Positions 32,364 through 44,521 are shown, counted from the stretch's first letter. The stretch is DNA of 64,000 nt from Rubrobacter calidifluminis (GCF_028617075.1 NZ_JAQKGV010000008.1:62001-126000); one strand, 5' to 3'. Notes: generated from the sequence alone by a model not told the origin. Made by a program: numbers and translations.

Positions 32364-34049
32364 ATGGTGGGATCCTGGGACCGTGAGGTCGATGTGCTGG
32401 TGGTGGGAACCGGTGCGGCGGGGCTTTCTGCGGCCGTCACTGCGGCCGATGCCGGCCTTGAGACGCTGGTTATAGAAAGCACCGGCAAGTGGGGAGGGAC
32501 GACCAACCTCAGCGGTGGAGGTTTGTGGATGCCCGCCAATCCGCTGATGACGACCTTTGGGGTCTCCGATTCGGTGGATGAAGCGCTAACCTACATGGAA
32601 GCCTGCATCGGCGACGTCGGGCCTGCGAGTTCTCCGGAGCGGCGTCGGGCGTTCGTCGAGTCGGTGCCGGAGGTGTTCCGATTCCTTGAGCGGCTTGGTG
32701 TGAGATGGACCGCTGCCAGGGACTATCCCGACTACTACCCGGATCTGCCGGGCGCCAAGATCGGGCGCTCGATCGAAGTCGAGCCGTTCGACGTTCGCGT
32801 GCTTGGGGACTGGTTCGAACGTTCGCGCAGTCGGGAGAGTGGTCTTCCTCCCGTTCCCCTCAAGACCGACGATGTTTGGCTGTTGTCCCGAGCCTGGTCG
32901 ACCCGTGATGGCTTCGCCAGAGGGGTCAGGCTGGTAGGTCGCACGTTGAGTGGCTTTGCCAGGGGGAAGCGATTGTATGGGATGGGCGCCGGGTTGGTGG
33001 CCAGCCTTATGGCGATCGTTTGCAGACAGGGCACCGAGGTATTGCTCTCTTCGCCGCTGACTGAGCTCGTGGTGGAGAACGGTTCGGTAGTCGGTGCGGT
33101 GTCCCGCCGTTCCGACGGGTTCTCGGCCAGGATCCGCACCCGGCGGGGCGTGGTCCTCGCCGCAGGGGGCTTCGCTCACAATGAGATTATGCGCAAGGAG
33201 AACCACGGCATCCCCGGTTACAGCTCGGCGGCGGACGGAGACGTGGGATCGGTGATCCGGATCGCGGCCGGGCTGGGTGCCCAGCTGGCCCTGATGGACG
33301 ACGCCTGGTGGGGTTTGTCGGTGCCCGATCCCGGCGGCAAGCCGGCGTTCGTGCTCGCTGAGCGCTCCATGCCGTTCAGCATAATCGTGGACCAGAGAGG
33401 CGACCGGTACATGAACGAGTCTGCCAGCTACATTGACGTCGGGCACGCCATGCTGGAGCGCGACAAGGTGACGCCGGCCGTACCGTCGTGGCTCATCGTG
33501 GACGCCCGTCACCGGAGACGGTATCTGTTCAGTGCCTTTATGCGGGGCACCGCCAGGCTGCGGGAGGCAGGGATCGTCAAGAAGGCCGACACTATCGAAG
33601 ACCTGGCACGAAAGCTGCAGATGGATCCTGCACGGCTTCGGGCCACCGTCGATCGGTTCAACGGGTTCGCCCGCACGGGAGTCGATGTCGACTTCGGACG
33701 CGGCAACACCGCCTACGACAACTACTACGGCGATCCCACCGTCAAGCCGAATCCAAATCTCGGACCGCTGGAGAAGGCACCGTTCACCGCGGTTCAGCTG
33801 GTACCCGGAGATCTGGGAACCAAAGGCGGCTTACTGACCGACGCCGATGGCCGGGTCCTCGACACCTCGGGAAACGTTATCCCCGGCCTGTATGCGGCTG
33901 GAAACACCACCGCCTCGGTCATGGGGCGGACCTATCCCGGTCCGGGTTCGACGATCGCCCCGGCGGTGATCTTTGCCCACCGGGCGGCACGGCATCTCGC
34001 CGGCGGTGGGAGCTGGGCGGCGGGCACGCGAAGCGCGACCGGCGGATGA
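32364..34049 (+). CDS. FAD-dependent oxidoreductase, 3-ketosteroid 1-dehydrogenase-like
   Basis: A 561-residue flavoprotein of the fumarate-reductase/KstD group. The FAD motif Gly-Thr-Gly-Ala-Ala-Gly is at about 15-20, Gly-Gly-Thr-Thr at 44-47, and the C-terminal FAD segment Gly-Leu-Tyr-Ala-Ala-Gly-Asn-Thr, with Tyr-Pro-Gly-Pro-Gly-Ser-Thr-Ile, ends the fold as in KstD. KstD inserts a C1-C2 double bond in 3-ketosteroids. The substrate could equally be another cyclic ketone. ATG 32364 has GGAGGAG at 32352-32358. In the first 77 codons after the ATG, 23 end in A or T, against 6 of the first 77 in trxB, so the gene probably came by transfer. Confidence 0.83.
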   Translation: MVGSWDREVDVLVVGTGAAGLSAAVTAADAGLETLVIESTGKWGGTTNLSGGGLWMPANPLMTTFGVSDSVDEALTYMEACIGDVGPASSPERRRAFVESVPEVFRFLERLGVRWTAARDYPDYYPDLPGAKIGRSIEVEPFDVRVLGDWFERSRSRESGLPPVPLKTDDVWLLSRAWSTRDGFARGVRLVGRTLSGFARGKRLYGMGAGLVASLMAIVCRQGTEVLLSSPLTELVVENGSVVGAVSRRSDGFSARIRTRRGVVLAAGGFAHNEIMRKENHGIPGYSSAADGDVGSVIRIAAGLGAQLALMDDAWWGLSVPDPGGKPAFVLAERSMPFSIIVDQRGDRYMNESASYIDVGHAMLERDKVTPAVPSWLIVDARHRRRYLFSAFMRGTARLREAGIVKKADTIEDLARKLQMDPARLRATVDRFNGFARTGVDVDFGRGNTAYDNYYGDPTVKPNPNLGPLEKAPFTAVQLVPGDLGTKGGLLTDADGRVLDTSGNVIPGLYAAGNTTASVMGRTYPGPGSTIAPAVIFAHRAARHLAGGGSWAAGTRSATGG

Positions 34050-34206
34050 ACTCGCCGCGATACTTCACCGGCGTCGGAGGTCGAGGACGGGCCGTACCCG
34101 TAAGTTGTTCGAGATCGGGGGTGCGTGTCCTTACGATGGGACATGGCGGCTGCGATGTTTCTTGCGGTACCATATGCTGGCAGGTCGAGGGAGACAGAGG
34201 AGAGCC

Positions 34207-35235
34207 GTGGTCCGCAGGAGAAAGATCGAGCTGAAGGTCCTGGAGGACGGGACCCGCACCTACACGATACGCCACCGATGGGAGGACCGCCCGGTCGCCC
34301 CGCCACCCGACGGGCGTCCCACCGAGTATCTGCCGTTCCGGCAGGAGAAGGGGGCGCACGGGCGTCCCGCCTGGCTCAAGGCGCGCGTCCCGGACGGCCC
34401 GGGCTACCGGGACATCAGGCAGACCATGCGCGGTCTCTCGCTGCACACCGTTTGCGAGGAGGCCCGCTGTCCGAACATCGGTGAGTGCTGGAACAACCGC
34501 ACGGCGACGTTCATGATCCTGGGCAACGTCTGCACCCGCTCGTGCGGCTTCTGCGCGGTGCTCACCGGCAAACCGCAGGGGCTCGACCTGGAGGAGCCAA
34601 AAAGGGTCGCCCACGCGGCGAAGGAGATGGGGCTCAAACACGCGGTGATCACCAGCGTGAACCGCGACGAGCTGCCCGACGGTGGGGCATCGGTCTTCGC
34701 GGCGACGATCCGCGAGATACGCAAGGCCATCCCCGGGTGTGCCGTGGAGGTTCTCACGCCGGACTTCAAGGGCGACCGCGACGCGATAAAGACCGTCATA
34801 GACGCGAAGCCCGACACCTTCAACCACAACATCGAGACCGTCCCGCGCCTCTACCCGGCGGTGCGCCCGCAGGCGAAGTACGAGCGCTCGCTCGAGGTGT
34901 TGCGCTACGCGAAGGAGCTCGACCCGGACGTCCTGACCAAGAGTGGATTCATGGTGGGCCTCGGGGAGGTTGAGGAGGAGATCCACCAGACGATGCGCGA
35001 CCTCAGGGAGCACGGGGTGGACATCCTCACGATCGGCCAGTACCTGAGGCCGACCGAGAACCACCTGCCGATGGCCCGCTACTACGAGCCGAGGGAGTTC
35101 GCGCTGCTCAGGCGTTACGCTCTCGACGTGCTCGGCTTCAAGCACGTCGAGAGCGGTCCCCTCGTGAGGAGCTCCTACCACGCCCACGAGCAGACTGAGG
35201 AGGCGCGCCGCGGCGCGCTCGGTGCCCGCGCCTGA
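34207..35235 (+). CDS. lipA: Lipoyl synthase
   Basis: A 342-residue radical-SAM enzyme that inserts two sulfurs into octanoyl groups on lipoyl domains. The auxiliary cluster uses C83, C88, C94 and the C-terminal Ser in Arg-Ser-Ser-Tyr. The radical-SAM cluster uses C109, C113 and C116. GTG 34207 was chosen because a Shine-Dalgarno-like GAGGAGAG precedes it and earlier starts lie in poor-composition sequence. The N-terminus is about 50 residues longer than the usual 'Lys/Arg-Pro-x-Trp-Leu' opening. It overlaps lipB by 14 bases. Confidence 0.95.
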   Translation: MVRRRKIELKVLEDGTRTYTIRHRWEDRPVAPPPDGRPTEYLPFRQEKGAHGRPAWLKARVPDGPGYRDIRQTMRGLSLHTVCEEARCPNIGECWNNRTATFMILGNVCTRSCGFCAVLTGKPQGLDLEEPKRVAHAAKEMGLKHAVITSVNRDELPDGGASVFAATIREIRKAIPGCAVEVLTPDFKGDRDAIKTVIDAKPDTFNHNIETVPRLYPAVRPQAKYERSLEVLRYAKELDPDVLTKSGFMVGLGEVEEEIHQTMRDLREHGVDILTIGQYLRPTENHLPMARYYEPREFALLRRYALDVLGFKHVESGPLVRSSYHAHEQTEEARRGALGARA

Positions 35236-35896
35236 GACCGTGCTCGAGAGCAGGGAGGAAGCGCTCGAGGTCCGGCGGCTTCCGGGGTTGACGCCCTACG
35301 CCGAGGCGTGGGAGCTGCAGCGGGAGCTGGTGAGAAAGAGGAGGGCGGACGAGATCCCGGACACCCTCCTCCTGCTGGAACACCCGCCGGTCTACACGGT
35401 GGGCCGGGCGGCGAAGGACGCCTCGAACCTGGGGGCCGGGGAGGAATACCTGCGCTCTTTGGGGGCGGAGGTATTCTGGATCGACCGCGGCGGGGACGCG
35501 ACCTTCCACGGTCCGGGCCAGATCGTCGGGTACCCCATAATCCGGCTGAAGGTGCGCGACACCCACCGCTACCTGAGGGACCTGGAGGAGGTCGTGATCC
35601 GCACGATGGCCCGCTACGGGCTATCTGGCTGGCGGCACCCGGAGTACACCGGGGTCTGGGTGGGGGACAAAAAGATCTGCGCGATCGGGGTGAAGTTCTC
35701 CTCCGGCTGGATCACCTCTCACGGCTTCGCGCTTAACGTGAACACGGATCTCTCCTGGTTCGACCGCATAACCCCCTGCGGCATCCGCGAGTACGGCGTG
35801 ACGAGCCTGGCGCGGGAGCTCGGACGAGATCTCCCGCTCTCGGAGGTCGAACGGGAGATCGTCCTTCGTTTCCGGGAGGTCTTCGGCCTGCGCTAG
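35222..35896 (+). CDS. lipB: Octanoyl-(acyl carrier protein):protein N-octanoyltransferase
   Basis: A 224-residue enzyme that moves octanoate from ACP to the lysine of lipoyl domains, the substrate step before LipA. The family signatures [12 protein letters not shown], the Lys in Ala-Ile-Gly-Val-Lys-Phe and the nucleophile in Ile-Thr-Pro-Cys-Gly-Ile are all present. GTG 35222 lies inside the end of lipA, so translation is coupled. The stop shares a CTAG with the convergent gene. Confidence 0.95.
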   Translation: MPAPETVLESREEALEVRRLPGLTPYAEAWELQRELVRKRRADEIPDTLLLLEHPPVYTVGRAAKDASNLGAGEEYLRSLGAEVFWIDRGGDATFHGPGQIVGYPIIRLKVRDTHRYLRDLEEVVIRTMARYGLSGWRHPEYTGVWVGDKKICAIGVKFSSGWITSHGFALNVNTDLSWFDRITPCGIREYGVTSLARELGRDLPLSEVEREIVLRFREVFGLR

Positions 35897-36417
35897 GCGT
35901 TCCCGATCAGGACGCCCGAGGCGAAGACCAGCCCACCGCCGACCATCACCTGCAACGCGCTCATCCAGAAGCTCATGCTGAAGTAGCGGTAGCGGATGAG
36001 CGAGATGACGAGCAGCTCGGCACCGACGACACCGAAGGCCACGTAGAGCGCGAGCGTCACGTGCGGGATCAGGAACGGCAGCGTGTGAAAGATCCCGCCG
36101 ATGAAGGTCGCAACGCCGGTGATCACCCCGCGTACCATCGGGTTGCCCCGCCCGGTCAGCGACCCGTCGTCCGAGAGGCCCTCGGAGAACGCCATGCTTA
36201 TCCCCGCCCCCACGGCCGCCGCCAGACCCACCAAGAGCGTGTACCGGCTGTCGTGCGTGGCGAAGGCCGCAGCGAAGATCGGAGCCAGCGTCGAGACCGA
36301 CCCGTCCATCAGGCCAACCAGCGAAGGCTGCACCACCTTCAGCACGAAGTCCTTGTTGTGCCCCGATGTGGTCATCTCATTGCTACCAAAGCCCAATCTC
36401 TCCAGTATCGGTGCCAT
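35893..36417 (-). CDS. VIT1/CCC1-family transporter-like membrane protein
   Basis: A 174-residue protein with five likely membrane segments. It has the family marks Gly-Leu-Met-Asp-Gly-Ser-Val-Ser (about 35-42) and Gly-Ile-Ser-Met-Ala-Phe-Ser-Glu. VIT/CCC1 proteins carry Fe2+ or Mn2+ out of the cytosol. ATG 36417 has AGGAGGCG upstream. The promoter carries a palindrome over its -35, which fits metal-dependent control. It ends on a CTAG shared with lipB. Confidence 0.87.
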   Translation of the reverse strand: MAPILERLGFGSNEMTTSGHNKDFVLKVVQPSLVGLMDGSVSTLAPIFAAAFATHDSRYTLLVGLAAAVGAGISMAFSEGLSDDGSLTGRGNPMVRGVITGVATFIGGIFHTLPFLIPHVTLALYVAFGVVGAELLVISLIRYRYFSMSFWMSALQVMVGGGLVFASGVLIGNA

Positions 36418-36457
36418 CCGACGCCTCCTGCTCTCTCCTTCGGCTCGCCACGCAGCA

Positions 36458-36508
36458 ATTCTAAACGGGATTCAGGATAAATCAAGAACAGTTCTTATTC
36501 TTGTTTAT
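36458..36508 (-). promoter_or_regulatory. Promoter of the VIT-type gene with an overlapping palindrome
   Basis: On the minus strand TTGATT (36485-36480), a 16-base spacer and TAGAAT (36463-36458). An imperfect palindrome covers 36477-36508: ATAAA-T-CAAGAA, 9-base centre, TTCTTG-TTTAT. Its downstream arm overlaps the -35. The placement suggests a repressor, possibly metal-sensing. I cannot match it to a Fur, DtxR or MntR consensus. Confidence 0.55.
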
Positions 36509-36529
36509 GAGAGTCGTTTGCAGTAAGGG

Positions 36530-36790
36530 TCAGAGGCGGCGGCCGGAGAGCAGGCGGTAGAGGACGAGGAGGAAAATGGCGCCGAGGACGGAGACGGCGA
36601 TGCTGCCGGTGTCGAAGCGGGTGGTGTAGGCGGGGTTTATGAAGTGGCTGTAGGCGTAGCCGCCGATGATGGCGCCGGCTATCCCGATGAGGGTGGTAAG
36701 GATGCAGCCGCCGGGGTCGCGGCCTGGGGTGAGGAGTTTGGCGATGACGCCGACGATGAAGCCGAAGACTATCCAGGCGACGATACTCAT
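36530..36790 (-). CDS. GlsB/YeaQ/YmgE-family small membrane protein
   Basis: An 86-residue protein with three membrane segments and the Gly-Arg-Asp-Pro-Gly-Gly motif (about 23-28) typical of the family ('transglycosylase-associated protein'). Members are often stress-induced; the molecular role is not known. ATG 36790 is preceded by GAGGAGGAG. It sits between the Pat gene and the VIT-type gene, all on the minus strand. Confidence 0.9.
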   Translation of the reverse strand: MSIVAWIVFGFIVGVIAKLLTPGRDPGGCILTTLIGIAGAIIGGYAYSHFINPAYTTRFDTGSIAVSVLGAIFLLVLYRLLSGRRL

Positions 36791-36883
36791 CCGTCTCCTC
36801 CTCGGGTGGTTTTGGACATGAGGCTACATGATAGCCCGGATATGGGGGTATGGCGGGCGCCCGTGCTGGGGCGCCCGCCGGGT

Positions 36884-39670
36884 TCAGACAGCCTGACGCA
36901 GGTCGAGGTCGGCTTTCATGACCATCTCCTGGGTGTCTCGGCGGAGCTTGAAGCCGAGGTCCCTGCTGAGGCGCTGCATCGGGCGGTTGTCGAAGAGGAT
37001 GTCGGCGGTGATGTGCTCGAGGCCTTCTTCGCGGCCGACCTCGAGGAGCTTCTGAAGCAGGAGCCGACCGAGGCCGCGGCGCTGGAAGCGGTCGCTTATG
37101 AGGATCGAGAACTCGGCTTCTTCGGGGGCGAAGGGTCTGCGGCTCAGGCGTCCGACGCCCATGATCTCGCGCTCGCCGGTCGCGGGGTTGCGGCGTTCGG
37201 CGACGAGGGCCATCTCCTTGTCGTAGTCGATGAAGCAGATGCGGGTGAGGCGTTCGTGGGCTATGCGCTGGTTGAGGCCGAGCATGTGGAAGTAGCGCAT
37301 GTAGACGCTCTCTTCCGAGAGGGTCTCGTGGAATCTGACCATGAGCGGCTCGTCTTCGGGGCGTATGGGGCGTATGGTCACCGGCTCGCCGTCCCTGGTC
37401 TGCTCGTGGAAGACGTAGTGGGTGGGGTAGGGGCGGATCGCCGGGTGCGGGAGGTCCTCCTCGGCGGTGTCGGGGTCGTGCAGCACGATGCGGGCGTCGA
37501 GGGCTATCTGGATCTCGGAGGAGACGAGCAGCGGGTTTATGTCCAGCTCCCGGATCCAGGGTTGTTCGACGATGAGGTGGGAGAAGCGCACCAGCAGCCG
37601 CTCGAGCGCCGGCAGGTCCACCGGGTCCCGTCCGCGCACGCCCTTGAGCGCCCGGTAGATCCTGGTCCGCTCCATCGTGCGTCGGGCCAGGGTGGTGGTG
37701 AGCGGCGGGAGGGCGAGCGCCCGGTCGCGGTAGACCTCGACCAGAGAGCCGCCCGATCCGAAGAGCAGGACGGGCCCGAACTGGGGGTCGATGCTGCTGC
37801 CGACGATCAGCTCGTAGCCGTCGGTCTCGACCATCCTCTGCACCGTGGCGCCGTCGAAGCCTTCGGGTATGCTCCGCTCCATCTCCTCGTACGCCCGGCG
37901 CACCTCGTCGGCGCTGCGCAGGTCCAGGCGTACACCGCCCACGTCGGTCTTGTGGGTTATCGTCTCGGAGTTGAGCTTGAGCACGACCGGGTACTCCATC
38001 CTCTCGGCGTGCTCTGCCGCCTCACGGGCGCTCCTGGCGAGACGTGTCTCCACCACGGGGATGCCGTAGGCTGCGAGGACCTCCTTGGCCTCGTACTCGG
38101 TGAGGAGCGTCCTGCCCCGGCTCCTTACGTCTTCGATCACCTCGCGCACCCGCTCACGGTCTATCTCCCCGCCCGCCACGTCCACGGCGAGCTCCGGGGT
38201 CTCGTAGATGCCGCGCAGGTTGTAGGTGTAGCGCCACATGTTGGCGAAGGCGCGGGCGGCGGAGTCCGGAAAGTCGAAGGTGGGGATTCCGGCACCGTTG
38301 AGGATGGAAGTACCGGCGGCGACGTCGGTGCCTCCCATCCAGCTGGCCAGCATCGGCTTGCCGGTCTTTCTGGCGTACGGGGCGAGCTTCTCGGCGGTAG
38401 CGGTGGGGTCTGTCATGTCCTGCGGGGTGAGGACGACAAGCAGGCCGTCGCTGTTCGGGTCGCCGGCGGCTATCTCGAGCGCCCGGGCGTAGCGCTCGGG
38501 GTCGGCGTCACCCAGGATGTCCACCGGGTTGTTGTGGCTCCAGGCCGGGGGCAGTATGTCGTCGAGGGCCTTCCTGGTCTCGGGGGAGAGTTCGGTGAGC
38601 CTGCCGCCCCCGGCGATGAGGGCGTCGGTGGCGAGCACGCCGGGCCCTCCGGCGTTGGTGAGCACCGTGAGGTTTGGCCCCTTCGGGCGCGGCTGCTTGC
38701 CGAGCACCTCGGCCATCGAGAACAGCTCGGAGATGTCGTTCACCCGTAGGACGCCGCTGCGCCGGAAGGCGGCGTCGAGCACTTCGTCGGAGCCGGTGAG
38801 GGAGCCGGTGTGCGAGGCGGCGGCCCTCCCGGCGGCGGCCGTACGGCCAGGCTTTATGACGATGATCGGCTTGGTCATCGCGACCTCGCGCGCCGCGGAG
38901 AGGAACGAACGGGCGTCCCCGACGCTCTCCATGTAGATGACGATGCTCTGGGTGTGGGGGTCGTCCCCGAGGTACTGGATTAGGTCTCCCCAGCTGACGT
39001 CCATCATCGAGCCGACGGAGACGAAGGCCGAGAACCCCACGTTCTCCTGGAAGCTGCGGTCCAGAATCGCGGTCATGAGCGCCCCGCTCTGGCTCAAAAG
39101 CCCGACGTTGCCGGGACGGGCCATCCCCTTGGCGAAGGTGGCGTTGAGCCCGGTGTGCGGGTTCATGACCCCGAGGCAGTTGGGCCCGATGACGCGCATG
39201 CGGCCCCTGCGGGCCTCCTCCATGACCCGACGCTCGAGCCCGGCTCCCTCCGGTCCGATCTCTTTGAACCCGGCGGAGATCACGATCGCCCCGCCGACCC
39301 CGGCTTCGGCGCACTCACGTATGACCCCCGGTACCGAGGGCGCGGGAGAGACCACGACCGCGAGATCCACACGCGTCGGTACCTCGGAGATGCTCGGATA
39401 GGCCTTTATCCCGAGCACGTTCTCCCGGTGCGGGTTCACCGGAAAGACCGTCCCCCCGAAGGGGTTGCTGATCAGATTCCACATCAGCGTCCGCCCCACG
39501 CTCCCCACCCGCTCCGTGGCCCCTATCACCGCCACGGCCCCTGGACGGAAGATCGCATCCAGCGGCTGCCGCTCGTAGCCCAGCACGTCGTGCGCCGGAT
39601 CCCCACCCTTCATCCTGCTCATCTCTCTCCCATCTCCAGTTCCCGAACTCCTGGAATTTAACTCCTGCAT
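36884..39670 (-). CDS. Pat-like protein acetyltransferase: acyl-CoA-ligase (ADP-forming) domains fused to GNAT
   Basis: A 928-residue fusion. In order: CoA-binding domain (about 35-155, with Gly-Ala-Thr-Glu), succinyl-CoA-ligase-like domain (about 160-470, with Ser-Gln-Ser-Gly-Ala and Ser-His-Thr-Gly-Ser), ATP-grasp domain (about 510-720, with Val-Leu-Lys and Glu-Leu-Asp-Ile-Asn-Pro-Leu) and a C-terminal GNAT (about 750-905, with the Gln-Arg-Arg-Gly-Leu-Gly acetyl-CoA loop). In enteric Pat the ligase part is inactive and regulatory, and the GNAT acetylates lysines such as those of acetyl-CoA synthetase. ATG 39670 has GAGGAGGG 3 bases upstream; an ATG at 39703 lies before that site and is rejected. 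Confidence 0.88.
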   Translation of the reverse strand: MQELNSRSSGTGDGREMSRMKGGDPAHDVLGYERQPLDAIFRPGAVAVIGATERVGSVGRTLMWNLISNPFGGTVFPVNPHRENVLGIKAYPSISEVPTRVDLAVVVSPAPSVPGVIRECAEAGVGGAIVISAGFKEIGPEGAGLERRVMEEARRGRMRVIGPNCLGVMNPHTGLNATFAKGMARPGNVGLLSQSGALMTAILDRSFQENVGFSAFVSVGSMMDVSWGDLIQYLGDDPHTQSIVIYMESVGDARSFLSAAREVAMTKPIIVIKPGRTAAAGRAAASHTGSLTGSDEVLDAAFRRSGVLRVNDISELFSMAEVLGKQPRPKGPNLTVLTNAGGPGVLATDALIAGGGRLTELSPETRKALDDILPPAWSHNNPVDILGDADPERYARALEIAAGDPNSDGLLVVLTPQDMTDPTATAEKLAPYARKTGKPMLASWMGGTDVAAGTSILNGAGIPTFDFPDSAARAFANMWRYTYNLRGIYETPELAVDVAGGEIDRERVREVIEDVRSRGRTLLTEYEAKEVLAAYGIPVVETRLARSAREAAEHAERMEYPVVLKLNSETITHKTDVGGVRLDLRSADEVRRAYEEMERSIPEGFDGATVQRMVETDGYELIVGSSIDPQFGPVLLFGSGGSLVEVYRDRALALPPLTTTLARRTMERTRIYRALKGVRGRDPVDLPALERLLVRFSHLIVEQPWIRELDINPLLVSSEIQIALDARIVLHDPDTAEEDLPHPAIRPYPTHYVFHEQTRDGEPVTIRPIRPEDEPLMVRFHETLSEESVYMRYFHMLGLNQRIAHERLTRICFIDYDKEMALVAERRNPATGEREIMGVGRLSRRPFAPEEAEFSILISDRFQRRGLGRLLLQKLLEVGREEGLEHITADILFDNRPMQRLSRDLGFKLRRDTQEMVMKADLDLRQAV

Positions 39671-39779
39671 CCGCCCTCCTCTACCTGCGTATCGTATCTT
39701 CATACTGCACTTAGATTCTTAATACACATTGCTCTGGAAGTCCGTGAACCGTTCAACGGGGTGGGGTTAGACTGAGGGT

Positions 39780-39995
39780 ATGGCCTTTTTGCGCAGGATC
39801 TTCTTTGTGGTGGTTGCGGGCGTCTATTTCCTTTTGATGTGGGGGTTTCTCACGGGGGCGGTGGCGATTCTGGGGGCCTTTGCGGTGCGGGCTTTTGGGG
39901 TCGAGGGGGTGGAGGTGCCCGTTCTGCTGGCCTCTGCTTTGATCGCGTTTTTCCTCAGCGCGGCCCTCTTGAGGTTCCTGCGCCGCCGGGCATGA
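39780..39995 (+). CDS. Small two-helix membrane protein, unknown
   Basis: A 71-residue protein with two membrane helices at about 8-35 and 46-64 and a basic C-terminus (Arg-Phe-Leu-Arg-Arg-Arg). GAGGG lies 4 bases before ATG 39780. Its stop codon lies at the foot of a strong terminator. I do not recognise a family. Confidence 0.62.
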   Translation: MAFLRRIFFVVVAGVYFLLMWGFLTGAVAILGAFAVRAFGVEGVEVPVLLASALIAFFLSAALLRFLRRRA

Positions 39996-40027
39996 AGGAG
40001 GCGACGGGGTAGCCCGTCGCCTCCTTC
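39994..40027. terminator. 15-base-pair bidirectional terminator
   Basis: GAAGGAGGCGACGGG (39994-40008) and its exact complement (40013-40027) flank the loop GTAG. It lies between the convergent genes ending at 39995 and 40051, and its left arm begins inside the stop codon of the former. Confidence 0.82.
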
Positions 40028-40050
40028 GGGGTGGCTGGGTCTCTGAGCCT

Positions 40051-41079
40051 TTAGGCGGCCTCCTTCTCCAGCTCCTCGGTGTAGCTGCCGGAGCGGGCGG
40101 CGCTGTTCATCTTCGCCCGGTGGCGGAAGATCTTCTGGGCCTTCTCGACGTTCTCGGGCTTGCCGGCCCAGATCTCCATCGGCTGCTGCTGCAGGGCGCG
40201 GGCGTAGGAGAAGGAGAGCTCCCACGGCAGGCGGCCCTTGTAGATGCGGTTCATCGCGTTGAGGTGCTCGGTCGCCTGGATGTCACCCTGGCCGCCGGAG
40301 AGGAAGACGACGCCGGGCACCGCCGCCGGGACGCTGCGGAGCAGGCACTCCACCGTGGCGCGGGCCACCTCCTCCACGCCGGACTGGACCGGGGCCTCCT
40401 TGCCCGAGATGACCATGTTCGGCTTCAGGAGCGTACCGGTGAGCTCGACCCGCTGCTCGTAGAGCTGCTGGTAGGTCGTCTTGAGCATCCACTCGGTCAC
40501 CTCGAAGCACTGCTCGATCGAGTGGTCGCCGTCGATGAGGACCTCCGGCTCGACGATCGGCACCAGGTCCGCCTCCTGGCAGAGCGCCGCGTAGCGGGCC
40601 AGGGCGTGGGCGTTGGCCTCGATGCAGCGGCGGGTCGGGATGCCGTCGCCGATCGCGATAACCGCGCGCCACTTGGCGAAACGCGCGCCCATCCCCCGGT
40701 ACTCGGCGAGGCGGTCTCTGAGGCCGTCCAGGCCCTCGGTCACCTTCTCTCCCGGGGAGAGCGCCATGTCCTTCGCGCCCTTGTCCACCTTGATGCCCGG
40801 GATTATCCCCTGGTTCTCGAGCACCTTCGGCAGCGGGGTACCGTCGGAGGCCTTCTGGCGGATCGTCTCGTCGAAGAGGATCACGCCGGAGAGATATTCC
40901 CCGATGCCCTCGGTGGTGAACAGCATCTCGCGGTAGGCGCGGCGGGTGTCCTCGGTCGACTCGATGCCGACCGCCTTGAAGCGCTTCTCGATCGTACCGA
41001 AGCTCTCGTCGGCCGCGAGGATGCCCTTGCCCGGCGCCACCAGGGCCCGGGCGGTCTTCTCCAGTTCCTGCAGGTTCAC
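40051..41079 (-). CDS. Fructose-bisphosphate aldolase class I
   Basis: A 342-residue class I aldolase of the eukaryote-like type. The family's N-terminal Gly-Ile-Leu-Ala-Ala-Asp-Glu-Ser (19-26) and the Schiff-base lysine in Leu-Leu-Lys-Pro-Asn-Met (about 221) are present. A Leu-Ser-Gly-Gly-Gln segment binds phosphate. It cleaves fructose 1,6-bisphosphate in glycolysis without metal. The tail is unusually Ala- and Glu-rich. Upstream (41080-41165) a 14-base palindrome ATAGA-CTAA-TCTAT (41134-41147) lies near a TTGCCG box. Confidence 0.94.
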   Translation of the reverse strand: MNLQELEKTARALVAPGKGILAADESFGTIEKRFKAVGIESTEDTRRAYREMLFTTEGIGEYLSGVILFDETIRQKASDGTPLPKVLENQGIIPGIKVDKGAKDMALSPGEKVTEGLDGLRDRLAEYRGMGARFAKWRAVIAIGDGIPTRRCIEANAHALARYAALCQEADLVPIVEPEVLIDGDHSIEQCFEVTEWMLKTTYQQLYEQRVELTGTLLKPNMVISGKEAPVQSGVEEVARATVECLLRSVPAAVPGVVFLSGGQGDIQATEHLNAMNRIYKGRLPWELSFSYARALQQQPMEIWAGKPENVEKAQKIFRHRAKMNSAARSGSYTEELEKEAA

Positions 41080-41133
41080 TCTCGCCTCCTTCTCTTCTGG
41101 CTAACGCTTTTTCTTCGAAGGCCCAAGCAATTC

Positions 41134-41147
41134 ATAGACTAATCTAT
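41134..41147. promoter_or_regulatory. Short palindrome upstream of the aldolase
   Basis: ATAGA (41134-41138), CTAA, TCTAT (41143-41147), in an AT-rich block before the class I aldolase (minus) and the YyaL gene (plus). On the minus strand TTGCCG lies 13 bases upstream of it. It may be an operator, but chance is possible in AT-rich sequence. Confidence 0.28.
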
Positions 41148-41253
41148 TTTATTCCCCGGCAAAACTCCAATCCCAAACTCTCCGCGGGGATAGTAGCCGA
41201 CCGTGTGATACGTTTTGGAGAAGAGTCCCAGGCGAGCACAGGAGAGGCGCACA

Positions 41254-43305
<2,052 letters not shown>

Positions 43306-43315
43306 CCGGGCGGCC

Positions 43316-44521
43316 TCAGACCTCCTCCAGGGCCCGGGCGATGTCCTCTTTTATGTCCTCCGGATGCTCTATGCCGACCGAGACGCGCACCAGGTTCTCG
43401 CCGACCCCGAGGCGCTCCCGGCGCGAGGGTGGGAGGTCCCGGTGGGATGAGGTGGCCGGATGGGTGGCCAGCGTGTAGACGTCCCCCAGGCTCGGGGTGC
43501 GCACGCACACCTCGAGCGCGTTCAGGAACCGGAAGACCCCCTCGCGCCCTTCGGTGTCCAGCTCGAAGGAGAGCAGCCCGCTCGGCCCCGAGAGGGTACG
43601 CCGGGCGACCTCGCGGTCCGGGTGGTCCTCCATCGAGAGGTGGTTCACCCGGCGCACCTTCGGGTGCTCCGCGAGGAAACCCGCCAGCCGGGTGGAGTTC
43701 TCGCACTGGCGCTCCACGCGCAGCGGCAGCGTCTTGAGCCCCCGCAGGGCGAGCCAGGCCTCGAACGGGCCGAGGATGCCCCCGGTGAGCTTGCGCACCT
43801 GGTCGAGGGCCGCGTCGTAGGGGGGACCGGCGGTGACCACACCGGCCGTCAGATCCCCGTGCCCCGAGAGGTACTTGGTCGCGCTGTGGACGACGATGTC
43901 CGCGCCGAGCTCCAGCGGGCGCTGCAGGTAAGGGGTGCCGAAGGTGTTGTCCACGATCAGGGCGGCTCCGGCGGAGCGTGAGAGCTCCGCCAGGCGCGGC
44001 ACGTCGGCGACCCGCAGCAGGGGGTTCGAGATCGACTCTACGACGAGCGCGCGGGGGTTGAGCTCCTCGACCCGCCTCTGCAGGCTCTTCAGATCGTAGA
44101 AGTCAGCGAAGCGCACCTCGACCCCGCTCGAACCGAAGATCTGTACCAGGAGCGTCGCGGTCGAGCCGTAGAGCTGTTCGGCGGCCAGCACGCGCCCCCC
44201 GGGAGAGAGCTCGGCCGCGAGAAGCGCCGCGTGCAGCGCGGCCATGCCCGAGGCGAAGGCGAAGGAGCGCGCCCCGCCCCGTGGGCTCTCCAGGGCGGCG
44301 ATGGCCTCCTCGAAGGCGGTGACGGTCGGGTTGCCGTAGCGGGTGTAGCTGTAGCCCGCCTCCTCGCCGCCGAGCACCCGGTCGGTGGTCTGCACGTCCG
44401 GGTGCCAGAAGGTGGTCGAGGCGTAGATGGGCGTCGAGATGGGGTTGCTGGTGTCGGGCTCCCGCCCACCGCCGCCGCGCCGCTCGCCGGCGTGGACGGC
44501 TCTGGTCTCGAAGCGTCTCAA
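43316..44521 (-). CDS. PLP-dependent Cys/Met-metabolism enzyme (cystathionine gamma-synthase/lyase or O-acetylhomoserine sulfhydrylase group)
   Basis: A 401-residue trans-sulfuration family enzyme. The PLP lysine is in His-Ser-Ala-Thr-Lys-Tyr (about 208). The Tyr-Ser-Tyr-Thr-Arg-Tyr-Gly-Asn-Pro-Thr segment (about 57-66) and Val-Asp-Asn-Thr-Phe are family marks. The exact reaction among gamma-synthase, gamma-lyase and methionine gamma-lyase cannot be separated by eye. The start is TTG 44521, with AGGAGAG about 10 bases upstream. It lies 51 bases after the membrane gene. Confidence 0.87.
   Translation of the reverse strand: MRRFETRAVHAGERRGGGGREPDTSNPISTPIYASTTFWHPDVQTTDRVLGGEEAGYSYTRYGNPTVTAFEEAIAALESPRGGARSFAFASGMAALHAALLAAELSPGGRVLAAEQLYGSTATLLVQIFGSSGVEVRFADFYDLKSLQRRVEELNPRALVVESISNPLLRVADVPRLAELSRSAGAALIVDNTFGTPYLQRPLELGADIVVHSATKYLSGHGDLTAGVVTAGPPYDAALDQVRKLTGGILGPFEAWLALRGLKTLPLRVERQCENSTRLAGFLAEHPKVRRVNHLSMEDHPDREVARRTLSGPSGLLSFELDTEGREGVFRFLNALEVCVRTPSLGDVYTLATHPATSSHRDLPPSRRERLGVGENLVRVSVGIEHPEDIKEDIARALEEV

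Noticed and set aside
30875-34049. Cassette considered as an integrated phage or transposon
   Set aside because: No integrase, transposase, terminal repeat or target duplication was found at its edges.
39671-39703. Longer start for the Pat fusion at 39703
   Set aside because: The extra residues encode the strong Shine-Dalgarno GAGGAGGG that serves ATG 39670, so the shorter start is preferred.
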